DNA of 8,412 nucleotides, taken from contig JAGYLB010000094.1 in assembly GCA_018401055.1 (NCBI GenBank), forward strand, positions 1-8,412, given 5' to 3'. Position numbers and translations under genes: made by a program. Below the pieces are notes generated by a model that was not told where the DNA came from, did not search any database, and was given only the letters and a program-made list of their open reading frames with translations. The stretch is from Roseicyclus sp. (lineage in GTDB: Bacteria; Pseudomonadota; Alphaproteobacteria; Rhodobacterales; Rhodobacteraceae). Below are positions 1 to 6,109 of this stretch, piece after piece (the stretch's first letter is position 1; the number at the start of each line of letters is the position of its first letter).

Positions 1-557
1 CAACGGGACAGGTCCCAGATGTTGTAGGTGACAGGGATGTCGCCGATCTTGCCCGCCACGACGGCGTCTGTCCGGGCATTGTAAATCCCGTTGGTGATTA
101 GGATCAGCTTCACCTTGGTGACGGAAGGCCAAGCCTCGGCGATCATCGTCGCCGTTCCGTAAGCTGGTGTGTCGACGTGCAGACTGTCTAGAAACTCCTG
201 CCTACGGGCAGCGGCAACAAAGTTGATCAGATGACCAAACAGTTTTTTCGCATCGGCAGCATTGAGGCTTGGCGGTTGATCGACGTCGAATATTTCGCTG
301 ACGACAACACTCAATACCCCTTCTGTTTCTCGCGGATCGCCACCATGACCGTCGATTCTCAACGTTTTCCCTGGCGCAGACCCGATCCAACAGCAGCGCT
401 CAGATGTGTCCAGCTCGGCCTCGGCTTCTAATGTCGCGCAAAGCCGATCAAAGGCCAGATCTGCCAAAGGCAGCCCTGTCATTTCGCCGTCCTGTTTGAG
501 TTCGTCAATCAGATCCCTGTTGAACTCCAGAAGATGCTCCATCGGGTTCCTCGCCAT
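1..557 (-). CDS. AIPR-type abortive-infection protein, N-terminal part
   Basis: This reading frame is open for about 185 codons and runs off the left edge, so only the N-terminus is present. It begins MARNPMEHLLEFNRDLIDEL. The final visible stretch, YNARTDAVVAGKIGDIPVTY followed by NIWDLSR, matches the segment I remember from AIPR (abortive infection phage resistance) proteins, where a 'T/I-N-G ... I-x-x-I-P-V-x-Y-x-I-W-D-[IL]-x-R' block precedes the main AIPR domain. Family members are usually 550-700 residues and act in the cytoplasm in phage defence; their mechanism is not well established. An in-frame TGA lies directly before the ATG at 557; a second in-frame ATG at 542 has a better AGGA spacing and could be the true start. 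Base composition is lower in GC than the backbone genes, in line with acquisition. The family call is by motif memory; the C-terminal domain cannot be seen. Confidence 0.72.
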   Translation of the reverse strand, partial: MARNPMEHLLEFNRDLIDELKQDGEMTGLPLADLAFDRLCATLEAEAELDTSERCCWIGSAPGKTLRIDGHGGDPRETEGVLSVVVSEIFDVDQPPSLNAADAKKLFGHLINFVAAARRQEFLDSLHVDTPAYGTATMIAEAWPSVTKVKLILITNGIYNARTDAVVAGKIGDIPVTYNIWDLSR

Positions 558-779
558 TCAAACACTCTTGAAGCGTTCTTTCTTCTCTACGCTAGATCGC
601 CGCAGTGCCAAAATAAAGGAAAGGTTCGAAATCTGGGCAAGAAAGGAGGAATTCTCAAAGACTTGCCACCGTGACCATGGCGATTCGAAGTGGCCACGTC
701 ATGGTTGTTTGCACCTCGACTACCAGCGCGGAAGGATGACGCCGTGCCCATGTCACCCACCCAACAGTGGTATGCCGCT
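558..779. other. gap between AIPR gene and membrane-protein gene
   Basis: These 222 bases separate two minus-strand genes. I see no convincing gene. A 54-codon minus-strand frame (587-751) and several plus-strand frames cross it, but none has recognisable protein character. A strong GGAGG-like run at 643-650 on the plus strand has no usable start codon at proper distance. Apart from the candidate promoter at 584-611 I see no hairpin or terminator. Confidence 0.5.
584..611 (-). promoter_or_regulatory. candidate promoter for the AIPR gene
   Basis: Read on the minus strand, TTGGCA (606-611, five of six matches to TTGACA) is followed after 16 bases by TAGAGA (584-589, three of six to TATAAT). 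Transcription would begin near 577 and leave about a 20-base leader before the ATG at 557. This would give the AIPR gene its own promoter, separate from the membrane-protein gene that ends 220 bases upstream. The -10 is poor, so this is tentative. Confidence 0.3.
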
Positions 780-1061
780 CTATGTATGCCCCCGAAAATA
801 CCGCTCGACCGCCACCGCCAACACAAAGGCCGGAGCGACCAGCACCACCACAGCCGCAGACACTGCCGCCACGACCACCATCGCCCCTGCACCAGCCCCA
901 AGTACCATCACCACCGCCCAGCTCGCCAGATAGGCCACCCCGCACAGCCCCACCGCCCGGATCACCGGATGGGTATACCGCGCGAGGTCACGCTGCATCC
1001 GCTCCACCGTCGCCAGTTGGTGCCGTTGCCAGGCATAGCTCTTCTCGATTTTCATCATCAT
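780..1061 (-). CDS. small two-helix membrane protein
   Basis: A 93-residue protein of unknown function. The first ~32 residues are polar and mixed-charge (KIEKSYAWQRHQLATVERMQ...), predicted to be cytoplasmic. Two hydrophobic segments follow, about residues 36-57 and 60-86, the second rich in Val and Ala, and the protein ends with a short charged tail (ERYFRGHT). No catalytic motif is visible. Its start overlaps the stop of the upstream repressor gene as ATGA (ATG at 1061, TGA at 1060-1058), so the two are translationally coupled and probably cotranscribed. Three consecutive ATG codons (1061-1053) make the exact start ambiguous by one or two residues. It could be an accessory to the downstream defence gene or a protein of the mobile element; nothing in the sequence decides. 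Confidence is in its being a real gene. Confidence 0.7.
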   Translation of the reverse strand: MMMKIEKSYAWQRHQLATVERMQRDLARYTHPVIRAVGLCGVAYLASWAVVMVLGAGAGAMVVVAAVSAAVVVLVAPAFVLAVAVERYFRGHT

Positions 1062-1489
1062 TCTCTCAACAATTCGATCCAGGTGTGGACGTCGTCCATC
1101 GGGATTTCCTTCCCTTCCAGGAACGACCGGTACCAGCGCGCCACGATCGCCCCGCGCTTCTCGCTTTTAAGGCGGATGCCTGTCGCGCCCAGGTGACGGT
1201 CCAGCGCCGTCTCGAACCCCTCCAGCGCCGCCAGGTCATGGCCCGGGCGCACCGCCTCCACCCCCAGCAGGATCCAGTTCAGGTCCACGCCGAACTGGCG
1301 GTGCATGTCGACCAGCGCCTCGACCGGCATCGAGCGTTTGCCGGTCTCGTAGCTCTGATAGGCGCGCTGCGACATGCCGAGAGCCTGGGCCATCCGGGCC
1401 TGCGACAGGCCAAGCTCGTTGCGCGCGATCGCCATGCGCGCGCCGAGGCCGCCGAGGTAGGTATCCGGACGATTCACCATTCTTGCCAT
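1058..1489 (-). CDS. XRE/Cro-type helix-turn-helix repressor
   Basis: A 143-residue DNA-binding protein. Residues about 14-72 hold a typical Cro/C1-type helix-turn-helix: ARNELGLSQARMAQALGMSQ, then the recognition-helix segment RAYQSYETGKRSMPVEALVD, and the closing DLNWILLG that is common in phage-type repressors. The remaining ~70 residues are charged and without a known motif; they may mediate dimerisation or contact with a partner. The gene is divergent from the excisionase-like genes and integrase, the usual place for the repressor of a prophage or integrative element, and it is coupled to the membrane-protein gene by an ATGA overlap. Starts at TTG 1492, ATG 1489 or ATG 1480 are all in frame and none has a strong ribosome binding site; I chose ATG 1489. 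It probably binds the palindrome at 1525-1538 and represses its own or the divergent promoter (inference). Confidence 0.88.
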   Translation of the reverse strand: MARMVNRPDTYLGGLGARMAIARNELGLSQARMAQALGMSQRAYQSYETGKRSMPVEALVDMHRQFGVDLNWILLGVEAVRPGHDLAALEGFETALDRHLGATGIRLKSEKRGAIVARWYRSFLEGKEIPMDDVHTWIELLRE

Positions 1490-1497
1490 CAATCAGC

Positions 1498-1552
1498 TTG
1501 CCATGACGCATGAACGCATATAAGCGCACATTTGTGCGTTAATGCCTGCGTT
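1498..1552. promoter_or_regulatory. divergent promoter/operator between repressor and plus-strand genes
   Basis: A perfect palindrome CGCACA-TT-TGTGCG lies at 1525-1538. Around it the half-site TGCGTT recurs at 1535-1540, 1547-1552 and 1587-1592, and in inverted form (AACGCA) at 1513-1518. On the plus strand TTGCCA (1498-1503) and TATAAG (1519-1524, five of six to TATAAT) form a possible promoter, though the 15-base spacer is short; its start point would fall inside the palindrome, a good position for repression. The site is expected to be bound by the XRE-type repressor encoded leftward; the binding itself is inference. Confidence 0.5.
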
Positions 1553-1621
1553 CCACCATCGAACCACGGCCAAGCACCGCATTCAATGCGTTTTCGTCCA
1601 ATTGCAGGAAAGGAGAGGGAT

Positions 1622-1846
1622 TTGTCACAGGAAAAGCTGCTGTCGCCCAAGGAACTTGGCGCCCTTGTGGGGCTCAGCACGGCGCAGATTCGTGCCTTGA
1701 TGAACGACGGGCGGCTCGAATTCGTCGAGATCACGCCCAAGACCCGCCTCCTGACTATGACCGGCTGGGAGCGGTTCCAGAAGCGCGCCACGAAGCTGCG
1801 CGGGGACGAGAGGGAGAGGGATGGTTCGGTGTCGAGTGTGAATTGA
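1622..1846 (+). CDS. small helix-turn-helix protein (excisionase-like)
   Basis: A 74-residue protein with a short DNA-binding fold resembling MerR/excisionase-type helix-turn-helix domains: LLSPKELGALVGLSTAQIRA (residues about 6-25), then a wing-like segment ending in TMTGWERFQKRATKL and a charged tail. The frame is open further upstream, with ATG codons at 1532 and 1587, but a strong ribosome binding site (AAGGAG, 1610-1615) stands six bases before TTG 1622, and similarity to the fold begins just after it, so I take TTG as the start. The next gene follows after 15 bases and is probably in the same transcript. The likely role is regulation or directionality of integration in the mobile element; the exact function is inferred from position. 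Confidence 0.72.
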   Translation: MSQEKLLSPKELGALVGLSTAQIRALMNDGRLEFVEITPKTRLLTMTGWERFQKRATKLRGDERERDGSVSSVN

Positions 1847-1861
1847 TCAGGGGGAGAGCCG

Positions 1862-2098
1862 ATGGGCACGACCAATCTCAACATCAGCGTGATCGACAAG
1901 CGCATGCTGAAGCAATCCGAGGCCGCCAGTTACACGGGCCTTGCCATCAAGCATTTCAAGGCGAGCTGCCCGGTGCGGCCTGTCGAGCTGGCGCGGGGCA
2001 CCCTGCTGTGGGACCGGCGCGACATCGACCGCTGGATCGACACGATGAAGGCCGACCATGTCGAGATGACGCGCGACGACATCCTGGACCGGCTGTGA
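1862..2098 (+). CDS. helix-turn-helix protein next to integrase (excisionase-like)
   Basis: A 78-residue protein with an excisionase-like helix-turn-helix: MLKQSEAASYTGLAIKHFKA at residues 15-34, followed by a wing with LLWDRRDIDRWIDTM. Genes of this shape are commonly found directly before integrases of alphaproteobacterial prophages and islands, where they are annotated simply as helix-turn-helix domain proteins. A good ribosome binding site (GGGGGAG, 1851-1857) precedes the ATG. Its TGA stop overlaps the integrase ATG (ATG at 2098 within TGATG), so the two are translationally coupled. The likely role is recombination directionality factor or regulator of the integrase; this rests on family resemblance and context. 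Confidence 0.78.
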   Translation: MGTTNLNISVIDKRMLKQSEAASYTGLAIKHFKASCPVRPVELARGTLLWDRRDIDRWIDTMKADHVEMTRDDILDRL

Positions 2099-3196
2099 TG
2101 ACCCATGTGCGCGTCAAGGGGTTCAAGATATTCAAGGATCGCCACGGCCGGATGCGCTGCTACCACCGCGCGACAGGCCACAAGATCGACCTGACCGAAG
2201 CGCCGCTGGGATCGGCCGAATTTCTGGCGCAATGCGAAACGATCCGCGCCATCGCCGTGGCGCAGAAGGAGAAAGGCCCCGTGCGGGAACACTTGGCGGG
2301 CTGATCAAGGGCTATTTCGAGACCGGGCATTTCGCCAATCTGGCCGAAGCCACGCGCCGCGATTACCGCAAGTGCGCAGATTTCCTGGTCCCCATCCGCG
2401 ACACGCCGGTCCATGTGATAGACACGCCGCTGATCGCGGGCATCCATGACAAGGCCGCGAAAAAGATCGGCTGGCGGCGGGCGAACATGGTGCGGACCCT
2501 GCTGAGCGAGGTGTTCCGCCATGCCATCCCCCAAGGTCTGATCGCGGCGAACTACGCCAAGGACGTGATCCCCAAGCGCCGCCCGCGCGACCGTGCCTAT
2601 GCAAACCGGCCGTGGAGCATCGAGGAGCGCGACATCGTCCTGTCCCGCGCCAAGCCGCATGTGCGGGTGGCGCTGGCGCTGATGATGAACACCGGGCTCG
2701 ATCCATCCGACGCGTTGAAGCTGCGCAAGGACCAGATCGATGGCGACACGATCTGGGGCGTGCGCGGCAAGACAGGCGAGGAGGTGGCGATTCCCGTCAG
2801 CCCGACCTTGCAGGCCGCCCTCGACAGCATCCCCGCGCATGAGGCGGCTACCGTGCTGGCCAGCTCGCAAGGCGGGCCTTGGACCTACAACGGGTTTTCG
2901 ACCGTCTGGCACCGCTTCAAGACCGGGTTGGAGGAGGAAGGGCTTATCGCGCCCGGCCTCACGCTCAAGGGCCTGCGCCATACCGTTGCGACGACGCTGC
3001 GCGAAGCGGGGCTGGATGAGCGGCGCATTGCGGACCTCTTGGGGCAGAAAACGCCCTCCATGGCGCGGCACTATTCGCGGTCGGCGAACCTGCCGACAAG
3101 AACCGCGAGACGATGGCGACGCTGGAAAAAGAGAACGCGCGGCGGGCGAAGATTGTCAAACCTTCCGCCGAAAAGCGTCAAACCCGATCCGAGTAA
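2098..3196 (+). pseudogene. tyrosine integrase, interrupted by two frameshifts
   Basis: This would be a ~366-residue site-specific recombinase that inserts the element into tRNA-Phe. The reading frame starts at 2098 and runs to TGA at 2302-2304; the protein continues one frame back with GTLGGLIKGYFETGHFANLA through the catalytic domain, then shifts again near 3092 and ends NRETMATLEKENARRAKIVK... with TAA at 3194-3196. Both breaks are repaired by adding one G: in CGGGAAC at 2284-2290 and in CTGCC at 3090-3094. The catalytic domain (about residues 180-345) shows GLRHTVATTLREAGLDERR with Arg at 2976-2978 and nucleophile Tyr in MARHYSR at 3072-3074. Positions usually Arg-I, His-II and His-III read Asp (GLDP), Lys (KGLR) and Gln (LGQKT). 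I remember closely related alphaproteobacterial integrases with GLGP, YGLRH and GQKT, so these look like family traits, not decay. As written the gene gives no full-length enzyme. Confidence 0.88.
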
Positions 3197-3240
3197 GGAC
3201 CAGACATGACCACAAAACCAAACGATTTCATCTTGTTAAG

Positions 3241-3270
3241 TGGTGCCCGGGGGCGGAATCGAACCACCGA
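3241..3270. other. candidate attachment site at tRNA-Phe 3' end
   Basis: The integrase gene ends 44 bases from the encoded CCA of tRNA-Phe and points at it. Tyrosine integrases often use the T-arm/acceptor 3' end of a tRNA as att core, and the intact tRNA would be restored by the element's copy. The core should lie within the TTCGATT loop to CCA (3241-3270). The second copy should sit at the other end of the element, left of this window, so the direct repeat cannot be seen here. The extent given is an estimate. Confidence 0.55.
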
Positions 3271-3315
3271 CACGAGGATTTTCAATCCACTGCTCTACCC
3301 CTGAGCTACCCGGGC
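3241..3315 (-). tRNA. tRNA-Phe (anticodon GAA)
   Basis: The minus strand folds as a complete 75-base tRNA: acceptor GCCCGGG (3315-3309) pairs with CCCGGGC; D-arm GCTC/GAGC; anticodon loop TTGAAAA with anticodon GAA (Phe); five-base variable region GTGTC; T-arm GGTGG-TTCGATT-CCGCC; then discriminator A and an encoded CCA at 3243-3241. One T-T mismatch lies in the anticodon stem (GTGGA/TCCTC), which I believe is common in alphaproteobacterial tRNA-Phe. It is probably read from its own promoter at 3356-3384 and serves as the integration target of the adjacent element. Confidence 0.97.
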
Positions 3316-3355
3316 ACGGGTTGCGGTGCGCTGTGGACGCCCGCGGGTGAGCGGC

Positions 3356-3384
3356 GTTCTAGGGCCAACGCGCGAGGCTGTCCA
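3356..3384 (-). promoter_or_regulatory. candidate promoter of tRNA-Phe
   Basis: On the minus strand TGGACA (3379-3384, five of six to TTGACA) and TAGAAC (3356-3361, four of six to TATAAT) are separated by exactly 17 bases. The transcript would start near 3349, about 34 bases before the mature tRNA 5' end at 3315. A match of this quality with ideal spacing just before a stable RNA gene is persuasive, though untested. Confidence 0.5.
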
Positions 3385-3426
3385 TAGGGGATTGCGCGTT
3401 TTTTGGCCGCCCCGACGGGCATTTGC

Positions 3427-3609
3427 TCAGTGCGGTTTGCGCGGCTCCGACGCAAGGGCCTCGGCTGCGGCCTGCAGGTCTTCGGGGTCGTCGGACGGGA
3501 TCGCATAGGACCCTGTCAACCAGCGCGCCAGATCCACATCCGCACACCGGCGCGAACAGAAAGGGCGGTAGGACGCGCTCGTGTCCTTGCTGCAGATCGG
3601 GCAACTCAT
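3427..3609 (-). CDS. yacG: YacG, zinc-binding DNA gyrase inhibitor
   Basis: A 60-residue protein with the YacG zinc site C3-x2-C6-x11-C18-x3-C22 (CPICSKDTSASYRPFCSRRC), followed by the conserved ADVDLARWLTGSYAIP segment and an acidic, Ala-rich tail. The E. coli member binds GyrB and inhibits DNA gyrase; that activity is taken from the family. The frame extends 19 codons upstream, but ATG 3609 lies directly before the zinc motif and has GGAG seven bases ahead, so it is the start. In related genomes yacG usually follows RNase E/G directly; here the two are separated by the oppositely oriented mltB gene, so yacG needs its own promoter (candidate at 3638-3666). It appears intact. Confidence 0.93.
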   Translation of the reverse strand: MSCPICSKDTSASYRPFCSRRCADVDLARWLTGSYAIPSDDPEDLQAAAEALASEPRKPH

Positions 3610-3637
3610 CTCGGGCTCCGTTGGACTGATGCGGCGG

Positions 3638-3666
3638 ACTATGGGCCGGACATGGCCGGATCGCAA
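3638..3666 (-). promoter_or_regulatory. candidate promoter of yacG
   Basis: On the minus strand TTGCGA (3661-3666) and CATAGT (3638-3643), each four of six matches to consensus, are 17 bases apart. The start point would be near 3631, giving a ~22-base leader to ATG 3609. The site lies in the 135-base divergent gap between yacG and the mltB gene. No equally good promoter was found for mltB in the opposite direction. Confidence 0.38.
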
Positions 3667-3744
3667 GCCACCCGGCCTTGGGTCCTTGCGAGCAACCGCC
3701 CTCAGGCGCTAGCACTGAGCTAAATCAGGCAAGGATCGACGCAG

Positions 3745-5015
3745 ATGACAAGCTGGACACGCAGGACGATCTTGGCGGGCGGAACCGCGACGGCGCTGAC
3801 TGGCTGCATGCCGTCGATCGGCGGCAGTACGGGGGGCGTAGGCGCGTCCGGTCCCAGCACGGACCCCGATTTCCGCCCTCAACCCAATGCAGATTACGAC
3901 GCTTGGGTCGCGGCCTTTCGGTCGCGAGCGCTGGCGCAGGGCATCACGCAAGCCACGCTCGACCGCGGCTTTCGCGGCCAGGGCTTCTTGCCAGGCGTCA
4001 TCGACCGCGACCGGAACCAGACGGAATTCCGCCGTTCGACCGAGGATTACCTCGCACTGGTCGCTTCGGATGAGGACCTTGCGCTGGGGCGGACCCGCGT
4101 CGGACCACAGCGTTCGACCTTGGCGGCGATCGAGGCGCAAAGCGGGGTCGATGCCGATGTCATCGCCGCCATCTGGGGGCTGGAGACGCGGTTCGGCACA
4201 CGGCTGGGCGACATTCCCGTGATCTCGGCAACCTCGACGCTGGCTTGGGAGGGGCGGCGCGGGCGGTTTTTCGAGGCGCAGTTGATCGCGGCGCTCCGGA
4301 TCTTGCAATCGGGCGACACCACGACCGACCGGATGCTGGGCTCTTGGGCCGGGGCGATGGGGCACACGCAATCTCATGCCGACCGTCTACGAGGACTATG
4401 CCGTCGATTTCACCGGCGACGGGCGGCGCGACATCTGGGGCACGGACCCGAGCGATGCCTTGGCTTCCACCGCCGAATATCTGCGCCGGGCGGGTTGGCG
4501 CACGGGCCAGCCCTGGGGGGTGGAGGTGGTGTTGCCCGACGGGTTCAACACGGCCGCGACGGGACGGGACACTCGGCGGGCCGTGGCCGACTGGGCGGCG
4601 GCGGGCGTTCGGCCCGCGCGCGGCGGTAGCCTGCCCGAAGCAGGCGCGGCCGCGATCCTTGCACCGGGCGGCGCGGCGGCGCTGCAGCGTGGATCGCCTA
4701 CCACAATTTCACGATGATCCTGCGCTACAACCCCTCCAACAATTACGGGATCGGCGTGGGCTACATGGCCCACCGGCTGGCAGGCGGCGGGCCCCTGTCG
4801 CGGAGTTGGGGGCCGGACGAGACCGGGCTGACGCAAGACGAGCGGCGGGAGCTTCAGACGCTGCTGAACCGGGCGGGGGTATGACGTCGGAACGCGCCGA
4901 CAGGGTGGTCGGGCGGCGGACCGAAGCCGCGATCAGCGCCTATCAGACCGCGCGCGGGCTGGCGGTGGATGGGCGACCCTCGCCTGCCCTGCTGGCGGCA
5001 CTTCGGCGCGGGTAG
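3745..5015 (+). pseudogene. MltB-type lytic murein transglycosylase lipoprotein, frameshifted
   Basis: An intact product would be ~422 residues: a lipoprotein signal with lipobox LTGC (Cys21) after TRRTILAGGTATA; an SLT_2/MltB-type catalytic domain with catalytic Glu147 in IWGLETRFG; the conserved GAMGHTQ(F)MPTVYEDYAVDF block; and a C-terminal peptidoglycan-binding domain ending ISAYQTARGLAVDGRPSPAL. Such enzymes cleave the glycan strands of peptidoglycan at the outer-membrane periplasmic face. The frame breaks at 4372-4374 (one extra base: CAATCTC where CAATTC is expected), near 4676-4682 (one base missing, probably G), at the five-G run 4875-4879 (one extra G before TATGAC) and near 4891-4896 (probably one extra base). 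Protein similarity resumes at once after each break and no other damage is seen. The start has AAGGA ten bases upstream. The gene is divergent from yacG and convergent with RNase E/G. Confidence 0.87.
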
Positions 5016-5049
5016 GGTGTGGGGGGGTGCGCCTGAAGGCGCAGCCTAC
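5012..5049. repeat. REP-like palindrome / shared terminator between mltB and RNase E/G
   Basis: A perfect hairpin TGCGCC-TGAA-GGCGCA (5028-5043) is nested inside GTAGG (5012-5016) and CCTAC (5045-5049). The mltB stop codon TAG is part of the left GTAGG. The element lies between two convergent genes and may act as a terminator in both directions, but no T-run follows on either strand, so a Rho-independent role is uncertain. Its shape (GTAGGG arm plus GC stem) resembles dispersed REP-type palindromes in proteobacteria. Confidence 0.5.
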
Positions 5050-5056
5050 CTCTTGA

Positions 5057-6109
5057 CTACGCTGGATAGGGCCACAGCCCCGACAGGGGCGGGCGGTCAC
5101 GCTTTTTCTGCAATTCATAGCAACCCAGCGGCGTCCAGCCTGCCAGAACAACCTCGGCCCCATCCTCGCGGAAGGCGCGGCGCAGCGCATCCTCCAAAAC
5201 GCGGCGGTCTTTCTTGGGCATCGGGGCCAGATCAAGCGTGATCTGCCCGCCAAGGCCCTTGATCCTGAGCACCCGGGGCAGCCCACGGACCAGCGCCAGA
5301 TTGGCCTTGAGCCCGGCCGCAAGCGAGGTGTCGCCGCCGGTGTTCACATCGACGGCGACCAGCGCGCGGGTGGGTTCCACATAGGCGGTCGCGCCGCCTG
5401 TCAGATCGACGCGGGGTGACAGGGCGGCCTCCACGGCCTCGATCACGCCATGGGTCTCGAAACAGCCGGGCGCGTCGATCACCTCGTCGGGGTCGGGATC
5501 GGCCCAGTCGCGCCAAGCCAGATGGTGGGCATCCGGCGCATCGACCAGAATTTCCGGCGCCCCGTCCCTATCGGCCATGACGGCTGTGGCCAGATCACGC
5601 ATCGCGGCGATATCGGCCTCGAGCGCGTCGTCGTCGACCTCTTCGGCGGCGCTCCGCAAGATGGCACCAAAGCCCTCGGGCGCGCCCTCCATAGCGGCAT
5701 GGGCAACTTCCAGCAGCCGGTCACGCTCCGCCTCGTCGCGGATGCGGCGCGAGACATTGATGCCGGGCGCGTCGGGGGTGACGATGGCGTAGCGGCTCTT
5801 GAACAAGATCTTGGTGGACACAGGCGCGGCCTTGCCGGGCTCGGCGGGGCCTGTGACCTGCACCAGCATCTTGTCGCCGGGCGAGACGCCGCCGGCCTGT
5901 TTCAAAAAGCCCTTGGCCGTGCCCATGGAAACGGTCACACCGCCCTGCCCCTTCATCGGCCGATCGGCCACGGCGCGGTAGATTGCGCCGGGCATCGGAC
6001 CCGCGTCCTCGGGCGGATCGACGAGGATGTCGGCCAGATGGCCATCGAGCATCAGCGCGGCCGCCGCGCGGCCCGCGACCTGATCAAGCAAGACGACGCG
6101 ACCCTTCAC
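5057..6109 (-). CDS. short RNase E/G-family endoribonuclease
   Basis: A 350-residue RNase E/G-type protein for RNA decay and processing. It starts [16 protein letters not shown], has the family motif [20 protein letters not shown] at residues 100-119, and carries the two catalytic metal-binding aspartates: Asp254 in [15 protein letters not shown] and Asp293 in GGQITLDL, matching Asp303 and Asp346 of E. coli RNase E. The CPxC zinc-link motif and all sequence beyond it are absent, so it is the short single-module form that I recall as usual in Rhodobacterales and intact here, not truncated. I chose GTG 6109: it overlaps the maf stop as GTGA, has GGGGAAG just upstream and begins the conserved region; the frame is open further upstream but only across maf. 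Translation is likely coupled to maf. The real partner proteins are not visible here. Confidence 0.92.
   Translation of the reverse strand: MKGRVVLLDQVAGRAAAALMLDGHLADILVDPPEDAGPMPGAIYRAVADRPMKGQGGVTVSMGTAKGFLKQAGGVSPGDKMLVQVTGPAEPGKAAPVSTKILFKSRYAIVTPDAPGINVSRRIRDEAERDRLLEVAHAAMEGAPEGFGAILRSAAEEVDDDALEADIAAMRDLATAVMADRDGAPEILVDAPDAHHLAWRDWADPDPDEVIDAPGCFETHGVIEAVEAALSPRVDLTGGATAYVEPTRALVAVDVNTGGDTSLAAGLKANLALVRGLPRVLRIKGLGGQITLDLAPMPKKDRRVLEDALRRAFREDGAEVVLAGWTPLGCYELQKKRDRPPLSGLWPYPA

Noticed and set aside
643..679. Strong plus-strand Shine-Dalgarno-like run followed by GTG/ATG codons.
   Set aside because: Start codons are about 20 bases away or lead to frames of fewer than 25 codons without character.
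406..933. Plus-strand open frame of 175 codons with a Thr/Ala/Pro-rich end.
   Set aside because: It crosses the antisense of the AIPR start, a non-coding gap and the antisense of the membrane gene; low-complexity end, no start signal and no recognisable domain.
767..1513. A 248-codon plus-strand open frame, very rich in Pro, Arg and His.
   Set aside because: It lies antisense to the membrane-protein and repressor genes, which have clear protein character; the composition is that of a GC-rich shadow frame.
2266..2304. Programmed -1 frameshifting to make full-length integrase.
   Set aside because: The required shift is -1, but no X-XXY-YYZ slippery heptamer in the right phase and no clear downstream structure is visible; a second break near 3092 also makes a simple indel explanation likelier.
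2160..3071. A 303-codon minus-strand frame opposite the integrase.
   Set aside because: Wholly antisense to a recognisable recombinase domain; no similarity or start signal.
3391..3426. Possible Rho-independent terminator after yacG, with a six-base A/T run.
   Set aside because: On the yacG strand the homopolymer is A, not T, and the nearby GCCC/GGGC stem is only four bases.
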